Source: Natronoarchaeum mannanilyticum
GTDB taxonomy: Archaea > Halobacteriota > Halobacteria > Halobacteriales > Natronoarchaeaceae
DNA: 64,000 bases
NCBI RefSeq assembly: GCF_039522665.1
Contig: NZ_BAAADV010000001.1
Coordinates: 744,001-808,000 of the forward strand
Reading direction: 5' to 3'
The notes under the pieces are model-generated. The model had not been told where the DNA came from. It ran no database searches and saw only the letters and a list, made by a program, of their open reading frames with translations. Positions 24,767 through 33,993 of the stretch are shown piece after piece. Position 1 is the first letter of the stretch; the number at the start of each line of letters is the position of its first letter. Made by a program: the position numbers and the translations under genes.

Positions 24767-25779
24767 GCGACGAGCTCCAGCCGCTGGCGCCGGAGGCTGC
24801 CGTCGATTTGTATCTCGACAGCCGTCGCGACGAGGTGACTTCGGAGACGCTGACCTCTCACAAATACCGGCTGAAGATGTTCGTCGAGTGGTGCGAGGAA
24901 AATAGCATCACGAATATTAACGATCTCTCCGGGCGTGATCTCCACGCCTACCGCGTCGATCGGCGCGATGACGGCGAACTGAAGCCGGTCACGCTTCGTG
25001 GGCAGTTGAGTACGCTCCGGGCGTTCCTCAGGTTCTGCGCCTCGGTCGACGCCGTTCCGGAAGGGCTGGCATCGAAGGTACTCCTACCGACGCTTTCGGA
25101 GTCCGACCGGGCGAGCGAGACGAAGCTCGACCCGGAGCGCGCCGAACATATCCTCGAATACGTCAGTCGCTATCAGTACGCCAGCCGCACGCACGTAGTG
25201 TTCGCACTACTCTGGCGGACGGGAATCCGAACCGGGAGCATCCGCGCCCTAGACATGGGCGACTTCTACCCGGAGGAACAGGCGCTCGAACTGGTACATC
25301 GTCCGGAGACGGGGACGCCGCTGAAGAACAAGCAAAACGCCGAGCGCATGGTCGCACTCGACGGGCGCCTGATTCGGATGCTGGAGGAGTATATCGACGG
25401 GCCGCGGCACGACAAAACGGACGAATACGACCGCGAACCACTGGTAACGACCCAACAAGGGCGCCCGGCGGCGTCGACGATCCGGGACACGATCTACCGG
25501 ATCACCCGACCCTGTACGGTCGGGAAGGAATGCCCGCACGATCGCGACCCCGACGACTGCCCCGCGATGGAAACGCGGTCGTCGAGCCGGTGCCCGTCAT
25601 CGCGGTCGCCCCACGACATCCGAAGCGGCGCGATCACCGCGCACCTCCTGGAGGACGTTCCGGTCGAGATCGTCAGCGAACGCTGCGACGTGAGCCGCGA
25701 CGTTCTCGACCGGCACTACGACCGGCGCACCGAGCGCGAGAAGATGGAACAGCGACGCGACCACCTACCAACCAACTAA
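24763..25779 (+). CDS. Tyrosine integrase (SNJ2 type)
   Basis: A 338-residue tyrosine recombinase. An N-terminal SAM-like DNA-binding domain (about 10-100; H-K-Y-R-L-K-M-F-V near 33) precedes the catalytic domain. Catalytic elements seen are T-G-I-R-T-G-S-I-R (first Arg, near 154), S-P-H-D-I-R-S-G (His-x-x-Arg, near 285) and D-R-H-Y-D-R-R (nucleophile Tyr, near 318). A Cys-rich insert (E-C-P-H-D-R-D-P-D-D-C) sits near 252-263, as in many haloarchaeal integrases. It should cut and join the 13-bp core shared by the tRNA and the site at 25838. The gene ends 58 bases before that site. Confidence 0.92.
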   Translation: MSDELQPLAPEAAVDLYLDSRRDEVTSETLTSHKYRLKMFVEWCEENSITNINDLSGRDLHAYRVDRRDDGELKPVTLRGQLSTLRAFLRFCASVDAVPEGLASKVLLPTLSESDRASETKLDPERAEHILEYVSRYQYASRTHVVFALLWRTGIRTGSIRALDMGDFYPEEQALELVHRPETGTPLKNKQNAERMVALDGRLIRMLEEYIDGPRHDKTDEYDREPLVTTQQGRPAASTIRDTIYRITRPCTVGKECPHDRDPDDCPAMETRSSSRCPSSRSPHDIRSGAITAHLLEDVPVEIVSERCDVSRDVLDRHYDRRTEREKMEQRRDHLPTN

Positions 25780-25784
25780 CAGCC

Positions 25785-25889
25785 ATGAGCAAACTTAGTT
25801 CCCCTACGCAGTCAGGCGATTCCAAAGACGACAGGACCCGAGCGGGCCCATGGATTCTGCGAGGAACTGACGTGACGAGCGAAGTCTGA
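25785..25889 (+). CDS. Short frame spanning the right attachment site
   Basis: Thirty-four codons from ATG 25785 to TGA 25887. The reading frame crosses the 13-bp core, so the protein made by the integrated provirus would end in host-derived residues and a different one would form on excision. It starts five bases after the integrase stop. The sequence is polar, with no recognisable domain, and it may be a chance frame. Confidence 0.3.
   Translation: MSKLSSPTQSGDSKDDRTRAGPWILRGTDVTSEV
25838..25850 (+). other. attR core
   Basis: An exact copy of the 13 tRNA 3'-end bases at 9070-9082, immediately beyond the integrase gene. Downstream to 26168 there is an A+T-rich gap of about 280 bases with no gene before the GntP permease; it presumably holds that gene's promoter. 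Confidence 0.88.
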
Positions 25890-26168
25890 ACGCCGATTAG
25901 ATTTGCAACTCCGGCGATCTCTCGCGAGATCAGGACGCAAACTATCCGAGCAACGGGGCAGTTCCGGAGACCGGAAAAGAAACCAATGGAGTGACACAAT
26001 TAACGTAAACAAGTTGACCATTATGTCATATATAATATACCATCTACGTTGCACACAGGATTTATCGACTCATACCACATTATATCAACAATACGAATAG
26101 CGATAGATATCACAAATAACTGGGAGGACCAGTACATTCATTATAGTTCGTAATTGTGTACCGGTCGC

Positions 26169-27530
26169 ATGCTCGAAGGATTCCCACTGGTACTGTTGCT
26201 CGCCGCGGCAGTGGCGTTCATCATCGTCGCCACGGCGAAGTTAGACCTGCACGCGTTTCTCGCACTACTTCTGGCAGCCTACTTCACGGGTCTCGCCGCG
26301 GGGCTCGATCCCGCGGAGGCTGCGTCGCTGGTGACAGACGGGTTCGGCGGCATCCTCGGCTACATCGGGATCGTCATCATCGCCGGGACGATCATCGGTA
26401 CCTGCCTCGAGCGGTCGGGTGCGGCGATCGTCATCGCGGAAACGATTCTCGATTACGTCGGCGAAGATCACACGACCGAAGTGATGGCGATCACGGGGAG
26501 CTTCGTCTCCATCCCGGTGTTCTGCGACTCCGGGTTCGTCATCCTCTCCGGGCTGAACCGATCGCTCGCCGAGCGCTCCGGGCTCTCGCTGTCGACGCTC
26601 GGCGTGGCGCTGGCCGGCGGACTCTACGTCACGCACGTGTTCGTCCCGCCGACGCCCGGCCCGATCGCGGCCGCGGGGATCATCGGCGCGGACATCGGCC
26701 TCGTCATGCTCGCCGGGATCATCGTCAGTGCCCCGATCGTCTTCGTCGCCGCGATCTGGGCCGACAGAGTCGCGTCGAACTACCACATCGATCCCAACCC
26801 GGAGATGACGATCGAGGAGATCAAAGACGAGTACGGGACGATGCCGTCGCGCGCCGCGTCGTTCGCGCCGCTGCTGATCCCGATCGTGCTCATCGCGCTC
26901 GGCTCGATCGCGGCCTACCCCGAAGCAGAAAACCCGGAGCTGATCACCGGGGCGCTCCAGCGCTGGCTGCTGTTCCTCGGCGACCCGGCGGTCGCGCTGT
27001 TGATCGGCGCGTTCATCGCCTTCGCGATCGTGCCCGACTTCAGTAGCGACGTCACCGACGAGTGGGTCTCGGACGGGATCAAAAACGCCGCCGTCATCCT
27101 CGCGGTGACCGGCGCCGGCGGCGCGTTCGGCGAGGTCCTCGGCGCGCTGCCCCTCGAGAACTTCATCACCGACACGCTGGGCGGCCTCGGCATCGGGCTG
27201 CTGGCCGCGTTCGTCATCGCCGCGGCGATGAAGTCGGCGCTGGGCTCCTCGACGGTCGCGATCCTGACCACGGCCAGCCTCGTCGCACCGCTACTGGGCT
27301 CGCTCGGACTGGACACCGAGCTCGGCCAGGTGTTCGCCGTGCTCGCGATCGGCGCCGGCAGCATGACCGTCAGCCACGCGAACGACTCCTACTTCTGGAT
27401 CATCACGGAGTTCTCTGACATGGAGACGGCGACGGCCTACCAGGCCTGGACGCTCGCGACGCTGGTGCTCGGCGTTTCGAGCATCGTCTGGATCGTCGTC
27501 CTCCGGAACGCCGCGGGACTGGTCTTCTAG
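26169..27530 (+). CDS. GntP family permease (gluconate/glycerate)
   Basis: A 453-residue permease with about a dozen membrane spans starting M-L-E-G-F-P-L-V-L. GntP family features are the D-S-G-F-V-I-L segment near 122, the V-P-P-T-P-G-P-I-A motif near 160, and the closing V-S-H-A-N-D-S-Y-F-W near 404. It is expected to import a sugar acid together with protons. The gene is convergent with glycerate 2-kinase, their stop codons overlapping in CTAG, so D-glycerate is a good candidate substrate. I start at ATG 26169, five codons after an upstream in-frame start. Confidence 0.9.
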   Translation: MLEGFPLVLLLAAAVAFIIVATAKLDLHAFLALLLAAYFTGLAAGLDPAEAASLVTDGFGGILGYIGIVIIAGTIIGTCLERSGAAIVIAETILDYVGEDHTTEVMAITGSFVSIPVFCDSGFVILSGLNRSLAERSGLSLSTLGVALAGGLYVTHVFVPPTPGPIAAAGIIGADIGLVMLAGIIVSAPIVFVAAIWADRVASNYHIDPNPEMTIEEIKDEYGTMPSRAASFAPLLIPIVLIALGSIAAYPEAENPELITGALQRWLLFLGDPAVALLIGAFIAFAIVPDFSSDVTDEWVSDGIKNAAVILAVTGAGGAFGEVLGALPLENFITDTLGGLGIGLLAAFVIAAAMKSALGSSTVAILTTASLVAPLLGSLGLDTELGQVFAVLAIGAGSMTVSHANDSYFWIITEFSDMETATAYQAWTLATLVLGVSSIVWIVVLRNAAGLVF

Positions 27531-28915
27531 TCGACGACCAGCACCCGCAGATCGTTGAGGTTCGTCCCGGTCGGTCCCGTCAGGACGAGGCCTCCGCGGG
27601 ACTCGAGGAACGGATACACGTCGTTTTCGGCGAGGGCCTCGCGTGCCGCGTCGGGATCCTCGACGGTCGTCCCGTCGACCAGTGCGCCGGCGGCGTCCGA
27701 CGCGCCGTCGATGCCGTCGGTGTCGACCGCCGCGACCGTGATCCGGCCCTCGGCGCCGACTTCGTCTCCGGCTTCGGCGCCGCTATCGTCCCCGGCTTCG
27801 GCGTCGGTTCCGCCGCCGCCAAGTTCGAGCGCCGCACTCGTCGCGAACTCCTGGTTCGGACCGCCCGTCCCGTCGCCGCGGATCGTCACCGTCGTCTCGC
27901 CGCCGGAGAGCACCACGGCCGGCGGCGAGACCGGCGTGCCGGTCGCCCGTATCTCTTCCGCGACGGCGACGTGCGTCGTGGCCGCGTCGCGGGCCTCGCC
28001 GCGGACCCGCGAGGAGAGCACGAGCGTCTCGTAGCCGCGGTCGGCCGCCGCCGCTCGGGCCGCCTCGAGCACCGTCATGCCGTCCGCGACGACGTGGTTC
28101 GAGACGGTCGCGAACGCGGAATCGTCCGCTCTCGGCGTCTCGTCGATCTCGCCCGCGGCGCCGCGCTCCAGGCGGGTTACGACGGCGTCGGGCGCGTCGA
28201 TCCCGTAGCGATCGAGGACGGCGATGGCGTCGTCGAACGTCGACTCGTCGGGGGCGACGGGACCGCTCGCGATCACGCTCAGGTCGTTCCCGACGACGTC
28301 GCTGAGGATCAGCGAGGCGACCGTCGCGGGCGCGGCGCGACGCGCGAGCCGACCGCCCTTCAGCGCCGAGAGGTGTTTGCGGACCGCGTTGATCTCGTGG
28401 ATATCCGCCCCGCTCGCGAGCAGGGCGTCGGTCGTGTTCTGGAGATCGGCGAGCGAGACGTCCCCAGCGGGAGCGGCCATGAGCGCGCTCCCGCCGCCGG
28501 TGATCGCCGCGAGGACGAGCGTCTCCTCGTCCGCCGCGTCCGCGGCCGCGAGCAGCTCTCGCGTCGCGTCGACGCCGCGTTCGCTCGGCACCGGGTGATC
28601 GCCCTCGCGAACCGTCACGCGCTCAGTTTCGACGGGATCGTCCGTGACGACGACGCCGCCGTCGATCCGATCGGCGAGAATGTCCTCGAGCGCGACCGCG
28701 ACGTGCGCCGCGGCGTTGCCGCCGCCGAGGACGACGACCTCCTCGTACTCGGCGAGGTCGTACGTCGCGTCGGCGATGCTGAGGGAGTCCCCCTCGAGCG
28801 CGACTGCGTCGCGGACGACCGTCCGGGGGTGGCCCGCCTCGATGCCGGCCTCGATGCACTCGAGTGCGGTCTCGCGGGCCTCGCTGGAGGCGAGGGAGTC
28901 GCGGTCCTCGATCAC
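27527..28915 (-). CDS. Glycerate 2-kinase (GCK/MOFRL family)
   Basis: A 462-residue kinase of the archaeal glycerate 2-kinase family, which makes 2-phosphoglycerate from D-glycerate with ATP. It shows V-V-L-G-G-G-N-A-A near 61, G-G-G-S-A-L near 133, the loop N-A-V-R-K-H-L-S near 171, and the C-terminal MOFRL domain with G-G-E-T-T-V, G-G-P-N-Q-E and D-T-D-G-I-D-G. A low-complexity A-G-D-E/D stretch interrupts the last domain near 385, a common haloarchaeal variation. I start at GTG 28915 because family members begin with I-E-D-R-D; a longer frame runs back to 29008. Confidence 0.9.
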   Translation of the reverse strand: MIEDRDSLASSEARETALECIEAGIEAGHPRTVVRDAVALEGDSLSIADATYDLAEYEEVVVLGGGNAAAHVAVALEDILADRIDGGVVVTDDPVETERVTVREGDHPVPSERGVDATRELLAAADAADEETLVLAAITGGGSALMAAPAGDVSLADLQNTTDALLASGADIHEINAVRKHLSALKGGRLARRAAPATVASLILSDVVGNDLSVIASGPVAPDESTFDDAIAVLDRYGIDAPDAVVTRLERGAAGEIDETPRADDSAFATVSNHVVADGMTVLEAARAAAADRGYETLVLSSRVRGEARDAATTHVAVAEEIRATGTPVSPPAVVLSGGETTVTIRGDGTGGPNQEFATSAALELGGGGTDAEAGDDSGAEAGDEVGAEGRITVAAVDTDGIDGASDAAGALVDGTTVEDPDAAREALAENDVYPFLESRGGLVLTGPTGTNLNDLRVLVVD

Positions 28916-29130
28916 GCGGAAACACCCGTTCGATCGGCGTGTCCGGATACGTTCATAGACACCCCGTCTTTCGGGAACGGCTAAAATCATCGGGATCGGA
29001 GCGGTCACGGTACGGTGACGGCGATCGAAGCCAGCGGCGGCGGTCTCGGACGCGATCTACGGAAGTTCAGACGCGAATAGTGAGCCCGAAAGCCGGGGAT
29101 CACCGAGGACCCGCAAAAAACGAACCGCCC

Positions 29131-29334
29131 TCAGTACAGCTGCTGTTCGCGCTCTTCCTGTTCCTGCTCGCGCTTGCGCTTTTCCTTGAGCTTTCGGCGA
29201 CCGCGGAGGTACTGACGGGCGCCGGGGATGATCTTGTTCTTGAGATCGAGGCCGAACGAGACGATCCCGTAGATCCAGAAGAAAAACAGGACCGCCATGC
29301 CGCCGAAGTACACCAGCGCGACCGTACTGACCAC
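29131..29334 (-). CDS. Small membrane protein of ABC operon
   Basis: A 67-residue protein: one hydrophobic helix at about residues 5-30 (V-Y-F-G-G-M-A-V-L-F-F-F-W-I-Y) and a highly charged C-terminal helix rich in Arg, Lys, Glu and Gln. GTG 29334 starts two bases after the ATPase stop, so it is the last gene of the transporter operon. It may be an accessory or assembly factor; I recognise no named family. Confidence 0.7.
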   Translation of the reverse strand: MVSTVALVYFGGMAVLFFFWIYGIVSFGLDLKNKIIPGARQYLRGRRKLKEKRKREQEQEEREQQLY

Positions 29335-29336
29335 GC

Positions 29337-30530
29337 TCAGTCACCTCCCTCCGATTCGGCGACCGCCGAGTCCGCCGCGGGGGCGGCGGCGGTGTCGACG
29401 ACGCCGTGGGCGATCGCGTCGCCGGAGTCGGCGTCGAAGAGGTGGACCTTCGAGGCGTCGAGGACGACGCTGATCTCGTCGTCCTCCGCGATGTCGCTGT
29501 CCGGGTCGACGCTCATCAGGAGGGAGTTCGACGAGCGCTCGCCCTCCATCGTGTCGTCGGCCTCGGCGCCGTCCAGCTTGAGGTAGACGAAGATCTCGTC
29601 GCCCATCGGTTCGAGGACGTCGGTCGTCACCTCGATCGGCGCGGTCGGGTGGGCGAGTTCGTCGGCCGCCTCGGCGGGGTGGACGTCCTCCGGGCGGATC
29701 CCCAGCGTGACGGGGTCGCCGTCCCAGACGCCGGATAGCGACTCGGGATCGAGCGCGACCTCGAACGTGTCGGTCGTCACGCCGCCGGGTGTGAGCTCGC
29801 CGTCGACCATGTTCATGCTGGGCGAGCCGATGAAGCCAGCGACGAACCGGTTGGTCGGCTCGTTGTAGCAGACCAGCGGCGGGTCGATCTGCTGGAGCTC
29901 GCCGCTGTTGATCACGGCGATGCGATCGGACATCGTCATCGCCTCGGCCTGGTCGTGGGTGACGTAGATGATCGTCGTGTCCAGCTGTTTGTGCAGGCGC
30001 TGGAGCTCCGTGCGCATGTGAACGCGCAACTTGGCGTCGAGATTCGCCAGCGGCTCGTCCATCAGGAACACGTCGGGCTCCCGGACGATCGCGCGGGCGA
30101 TCGCGACGCGCTGGCGCTGGCCGCCGGACATCTCCTCGGGCATCCGGTCGAGCATCCCCTCGAGCTGGACGATGTCGGAGGCGCGTTCGACCCGGCGGTC
30201 GATCTCCTCCTTGTCGTAGTCGCGCAGCCGCAGCCCGAAGCTGATGTTGTCGTACACGTCCATGTGGGGGAACAGCGCGATGTTCTGGAACACCATCGCC
30301 ACCCCGCGGTCCTTCGGCGGCAGCTTCGTCACGTCCCGCTCGCCGATGTGGATCGTCCCTTCGGTGGGCTTCGTGAGGCCGGCGATCGTCTCCATCGTCG
30401 TCGACTTGCCACAGCCCGAGGGGCCGACGAGACAGACGAACTCGCCGTCCCTGATATCGAGGTTCATGTCGTCGACGGCGACGACGTCCTCGTAGCGCTT
30501 CGTCACGTTGTCGAGTGTTACGTTTGCCAT
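29337..30530 (-). CDS. Carbohydrate ABC transporter ATPase (MalK/UgpC type)
   Basis: A 397-residue ATP-binding subunit. Walker A G-P-S-G-C-G-K-S-T lies near residue 37, the Q-loop V-F-Q-N-I-A-L-F-P near 81, the signature M-S-G-G-Q-R-Q-R near 134, Walker B V-F-L-M-D-E-P near 153, and the H-loop Y-V-T-H-D near 188. A C-terminal regulatory OB region follows (about 240-370; L-G-I-R-P-E-D), typical of MalK-like subunits that can serve several importers. The ATG sits two bases after the stop of the second permease. Confidence 0.94.
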   Translation of the reverse strand: MANVTLDNVTKRYEDVVAVDDMNLDIRDGEFVCLVGPSGCGKSTTMETIAGLTKPTEGTIHIGERDVTKLPPKDRGVAMVFQNIALFPHMDVYDNISFGLRLRDYDKEEIDRRVERASDIVQLEGMLDRMPEEMSGGQRQRVAIARAIVREPDVFLMDEPLANLDAKLRVHMRTELQRLHKQLDTTIIYVTHDQAEAMTMSDRIAVINSGELQQIDPPLVCYNEPTNRFVAGFIGSPSMNMVDGELTPGGVTTDTFEVALDPESLSGVWDGDPVTLGIRPEDVHPAEAADELAHPTAPIEVTTDVLEPMGDEIFVYLKLDGAEADDTMEGERSSNSLLMSVDPDSDIAEDDEISVVLDASKVHLFDADSGDAIAHGVVDTAAAPAADSAVAESEGGD

Positions 30531-30532
30531 GG

Positions 30533-31501
30533 TTACTCCTTGAGTGCACCCGCAGTCAGTCCGCTCACGATCTTCTCCTGTGCGATGATGACCAGAATGA
30601 CGACCGGCAGCACGCCGATGATGGCGGCGGCCGCCATCAGGTTGAAGTCGGTCGTGTACTGGGTCTGGTAGCTCAGGATCCCGCCGACCAGCGGCGACCA
30701 CTCGCTGGGCTCGTTCTGGAGCGACATGATCGACGAGAAGAAGTACTCGTTGTACACCGAGATGAACGTCAGCACCGCCGCGGTGGCGACGCCGGGCGCC
30801 GACAGCGGGATGATGACTCGGAACAGCGCGCCGAGCCGCGTCGTCCCCTCGACGCGCGCCGCGTCCTCGAGCCCGTCGGGAATCTGGGCGTAGAACGTCG
30901 TGAGGATGAAGATCGACAGCGGCAGGAACAGCGCGCTGAAGGGCAACACCATAGACCCGGGGGTGTTGACCAGCCGCGGCGGCGTGAACAGCTCGATGCC
31001 GAGGAACGGCACCTCGATCGCGTTGCCGACGAACGCGTCGAACAGCGGCAGCAGGAACGCCGCCGGCGGGAAGTACGAGATCATCAGGATCCCGAGCATC
31101 AGCAGTCCCCGGCCGGGGAACTCCAACCGGCCGAACACGTACCCCGCGAGGCTGGCGATGACCAGCACGATGATCGTCGTCATCGTCGCGAGGATGAAGC
31201 TGTTCAGCACGTAGAGGTGGAACGGGATCTGCTGGAACACCTCGACGAACGCCTGCGGGTTGAACCCCTGGGGAGCGAGGAACGGCAGGTTCCAGTCGCC
31301 GCTCAGAATCGCGTTGTTCGGCGTCAACGCGAGCACCAGCAACCAGTAGAACGGGAACAGCGTGGTCACGAGGAAAAACAGCGTGACCGCGTAGAACAGC
31401 CCCCGGTAGAGCCGGTCGCGGGTGTCCTGATCGGTGATCACGCGCCTGGTCCACCGCGACAGCGGGCCGAGGTTCGACTCGGCGTCCGGATCGGTTGCCA
31501 T
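30533..31501 (-). CDS. ABC sugar permease (MalG type)
   Basis: A 322-residue permease with six membrane helices and the inner coupling loop E-D-A-A-R-V-E-G-T-T-R-L near residue 214, which docks on the ATPase. It is the second permease of a carbohydrate importer. The gene starts immediately after the other permease (TAG, then ATG, with no spacer) and ends two bases before the ATPase start. The N-terminal 25 residues are acidic and cytoplasmic. Confidence 0.93.
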   Translation of the reverse strand: MATDPDAESNLGPLSRWTRRVITDQDTRDRLYRGLFYAVTLFFLVTTLFPFYWLLVLALTPNNAILSGDWNLPFLAPQGFNPQAFVEVFQQIPFHLYVLNSFILATMTTIIVLVIASLAGYVFGRLEFPGRGLLMLGILMISYFPPAAFLLPLFDAFVGNAIEVPFLGIELFTPPRLVNTPGSMVLPFSALFLPLSIFILTTFYAQIPDGLEDAARVEGTTRLGALFRVIIPLSAPGVATAAVLTFISVYNEYFFSSIMSLQNEPSEWSPLVGGILSYQTQYTTDFNLMAAAAIIGVLPVVILVIIAQEKIVSGLTAGALKE

Positions 31502-32524
31502 CTATATATCACCCGATTTGTACTGCTGGTAGATCACGACCATCACGACGACGCCGATGATGGCCGCCGTGACGAACGCCAGCGCCGCCGACAGGCCGCG
31601 CTGGGTGTTGAACGTCTCGACGACCATACACGACAGCGACGGGACGACGGTACAGCTCGACACCGAGTCGATGAGCCCGTAGATCCGCATCGCCTGGATC
31701 GTCCGGAACAGGATCGCGATCCCCAGCGTCGGCAGGATCAGGGGGAACGTGATCAGCTTGAACCGCTGCCACCTGGTCGCACCCGCGACCTCGGCGACGT
31801 CGTAGAGGCCGCGGTCGATGCTCTGCAGGCCGGCGAGGATCAAAAGCGCCATGAACGCCGACGTCTTCCAGATGTCGCCGACGGTGATGATCAACAGCGA
31901 GCTGGCCGTGTCGTTGAGCGTGTTGGTCTGGGCGACGATCCCCCACTGGGCGAGGATCTCCGTCAGGAAGCCGGTCTGGGGGTGGAACATCAGGAAGAAG
32001 ATCATCCCCTGGATGACGATCGGGATCGCCCACGGGATGATGATCGCGGCGCGGACCCAGCCGCGCCCCCTGAAGTCCTGATCGAGGACGAGCGCCTGCC
32101 CGAAGCCGATGAGCGTCTCGAAGAAGACGCTCACGAGCGTGAAGATGAGCGTGACGGCGAGGGCGCTCCGCAGGAGGCCGTTCAGGTGGACGAACGGGAA
32201 GGTGCCGTTGACGCTCACGCCGGGCAAGAACGTCGTCGAGCCCGGGAGCCAGCGGTTGGCATCGCCGGTGAACAGACTGACGTAGTTCTCGATCCCGACG
32301 AACTCGGCCTCGCCCAGGCCGACGAGGTTCTGGTACAGCGATAGCTCGAACGTCCGCAGCAGCGGGTACAGCGCGACCGTCCCCAACAGGACGAACACCG
32401 GCGTCAACAGCAGGTAGGCGAACCCCGTCTCGCCGAGGTTCTCGATCCGGCGCGTGAGCGTCACGAGCGCCCCCGACTTGCGCGATTCGCGCGTCGTGGC
32501 GTCCGGCTGTGTTTCTGCCGCCAT
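31502..32524 (-). CDS. ABC sugar permease (MalF type)
   Basis: A 340-residue permease with an extended N terminus, six or more membrane helices and the EAA-like loop Y-D-V-A-E-V-A-G-A-T-R-W-Q-R near residue 240. A periplasm-side segment near 70-115 (G-I-E-N-Y-V-S-L-F-T) is typical of MalF-like subunits. Together with the MalG-like subunit it forms the membrane channel of the importer. Confidence 0.93.
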   Translation of the reverse strand: MAAETQPDATTRESRKSGALVTLTRRIENLGETGFAYLLLTPVFVLLGTVALYPLLRTFELSLYQNLVGLGEAEFVGIENYVSLFTGDANRWLPGSTTFLPGVSVNGTFPFVHLNGLLRSALAVTLIFTLVSVFFETLIGFGQALVLDQDFRGRGWVRAAIIIPWAIPIVIQGMIFFLMFHPQTGFLTEILAQWGIVAQTNTLNDTASSLLIITVGDIWKTSAFMALLILAGLQSIDRGLYDVAEVAGATRWQRFKLITFPLILPTLGIAILFRTIQAMRIYGLIDSVSSCTVVPSLSCMVVETFNTQRGLSAALAFVTAAIIGVVVMVVIYQQYKSGDI

Positions 32525-32527
32525 ATC

Positions 32528-33970
32528 CTACTGTTGTTCGATCTCTTCGAGCGAGCTCTGGAGGTCGTTCATCGCCTGTTCGGCGGAGGTTTCGCCGGCG
32601 ACGACCTCGTTGGCCGCCTCGGCGATCACGGTCGACTGGTTGGACCACACCTCGGTGACCGGGCGGGGCATCGTGTTTTCGCCGGCGACCCGGATCGTGT
32701 CGAGGTAGTTGCCGACGACGCCGGTCTCCGCGGCGCGGTCGGACGAGAACAGCTCCGGCTTGGGCGGGAGCCATCCCCAGAGCTCGAACAGGCCGAGGCT
32801 GACTTCGTCGGTCATCGTGGCGCGGATCACTTCCAGCGCCTCCTCCTTGCGCTCCGAGTTCGGGTTGAGGACGATGTGCCAGCCGCCGAGGGCCGAGGTC
32901 GTGCCGCCGGTCCCGGGCTGGGCGGCCTCGCTCTCGGGGACGGCGTACGGCATCGGCATCGTACCGTAGTTGTCGACGCCGAGCGCGTCCTCGGCCGCGT
33001 TGTTCCCGATCGCGTAGGGCCAGTTGCGGTGCATGACGGCGTTGCCTTCCGCCATCGGCGCCCGGGAGGACTCCTCGACCCACTGGGTGACGTCCGACGG
33101 CATGATGCCGCTCGCGTACCCCTCGAGCGCGTTGTCGTAGTCTTCGTCGACGAACGTCCGCATCATGCGAAGGGAGTCGATCGTCTCCTGTTCGTTCACC
33201 GTGACCGGACGCTCCCCGACGGGACCGAACAGATTGTCGCGGCCGCCGAAGTACGCGCCGCCCCACGACGACATCACTTCGTTGAACGTACAGCAGGCCG
33301 TTCCCACGTAGATGTCCCACTGGGTCGTGAAGCCGTACTCGACGTCGGCGGCCTCCTGGATCTCCGCGGTGAGCTGGGACCATTCCTGCCACGTCTTCGG
33401 TTCGGTCGCCCACGTCTCGAAGTCGGACTCGCCGTAGCCGGCCTCCCGAGCGTGTGCCTTGTTGTACTGCATCACGGGGAAGTCCGGGTACATCGGGAGG
33501 CCGTACAGGTCACCCGAACTCGGCGCGCGGGCGGTGTCGGTGAACCCGGTGAAGTAGTCGTCCTCGACTGTCTGGAGTTCCGACTCGTCCAGCTCCTCGC
33601 TGAGGTTGGCGATCAGGCCCTGCTGGATGAACACGTTCACCCAACCGTTGTCCATCATGAAGATGTCGGGCTCGGACTCGCCAGCTTCGAGGAGCCGCTG
33701 GTAGTTGTCCCGGCGGGCCCCCGTCTCGGAGTCGCCCGGGCGAAGCTCGATGTCGGCCTCGACGCCGTTGTCCGCGTACAGCTGCTTGAGGTCGTCTCCG
33801 ATCTCGTCGGCCGCAGTCGGGTCGAAGCCCCAGACGACGGCGTCACTGCTGCCGCCGCTGTTACCGTAGATACAGCCGGCCATGCTGACCGCCGCGCCCG
33901 ACGCGCCGGCCGCCTTGACGAAGTTCCGCCGCGATACTCGCGATCCGTTGTCCGATTGCTTGCCAGGCAT
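32528..33970 (-). CDS. ABC sugar-binding lipoprotein
   Basis: A 480-residue extracellular solute-binding protein (family 1). A twin-arginine signal (V-S-R-R-N-F-V-K-A-A) at residues 12-22 is followed by the lipobox M-A-G-C near 32, so it is exported folded and lipid-anchored. The mature domain has the two-lobed pattern V-V-W-G-F-D near 47, I-F-M-M-D-N-G-W near 104, and G-G-W-H-I-V-L-N-P-N near 354. It is first in the transporter operon and is preceded by a clear promoter (33994-34030). The substrate is probably a mono- or oligosaccharide. Confidence 0.92.
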   Translation of the reverse strand: MPGKQSDNGSRVSRRNFVKAAGASGAAVSMAGCIYGNSGGSSDAVVWGFDPTAADEIGDDLKQLYADNGVEADIELRPGDSETGARRDNYQRLLEAGESEPDIFMMDNGWVNVFIQQGLIANLSEELDESELQTVEDDYFTGFTDTARAPSSGDLYGLPMYPDFPVMQYNKAHAREAGYGESDFETWATEPKTWQEWSQLTAEIQEAADVEYGFTTQWDIYVGTACCTFNEVMSSWGGAYFGGRDNLFGPVGERPVTVNEQETIDSLRMMRTFVDEDYDNALEGYASGIMPSDVTQWVEESSRAPMAEGNAVMHRNWPYAIGNNAAEDALGVDNYGTMPMPYAVPESEAAQPGTGGTTSALGGWHIVLNPNSERKEEALEVIRATMTDEVSLGLFELWGWLPPKPELFSSDRAAETGVVGNYLDTIRVAGENTMPRPVTEVWSNQSTVIAEAANEVVAGETSAEQAMNDLQSSLEEIEQQ

Positions 33971-33993
33971 CTATTACACAGTCCGGAGATAGC

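Noticed and set aside
29337-31454. A single 705-codon frame joining permease and ATPase
   Set aside because: The upstream part is arginine/proline-rich nonsense in a shifted frame over the permease gene. The real permease stop and ATPase ATG are two bases apart in different frames.
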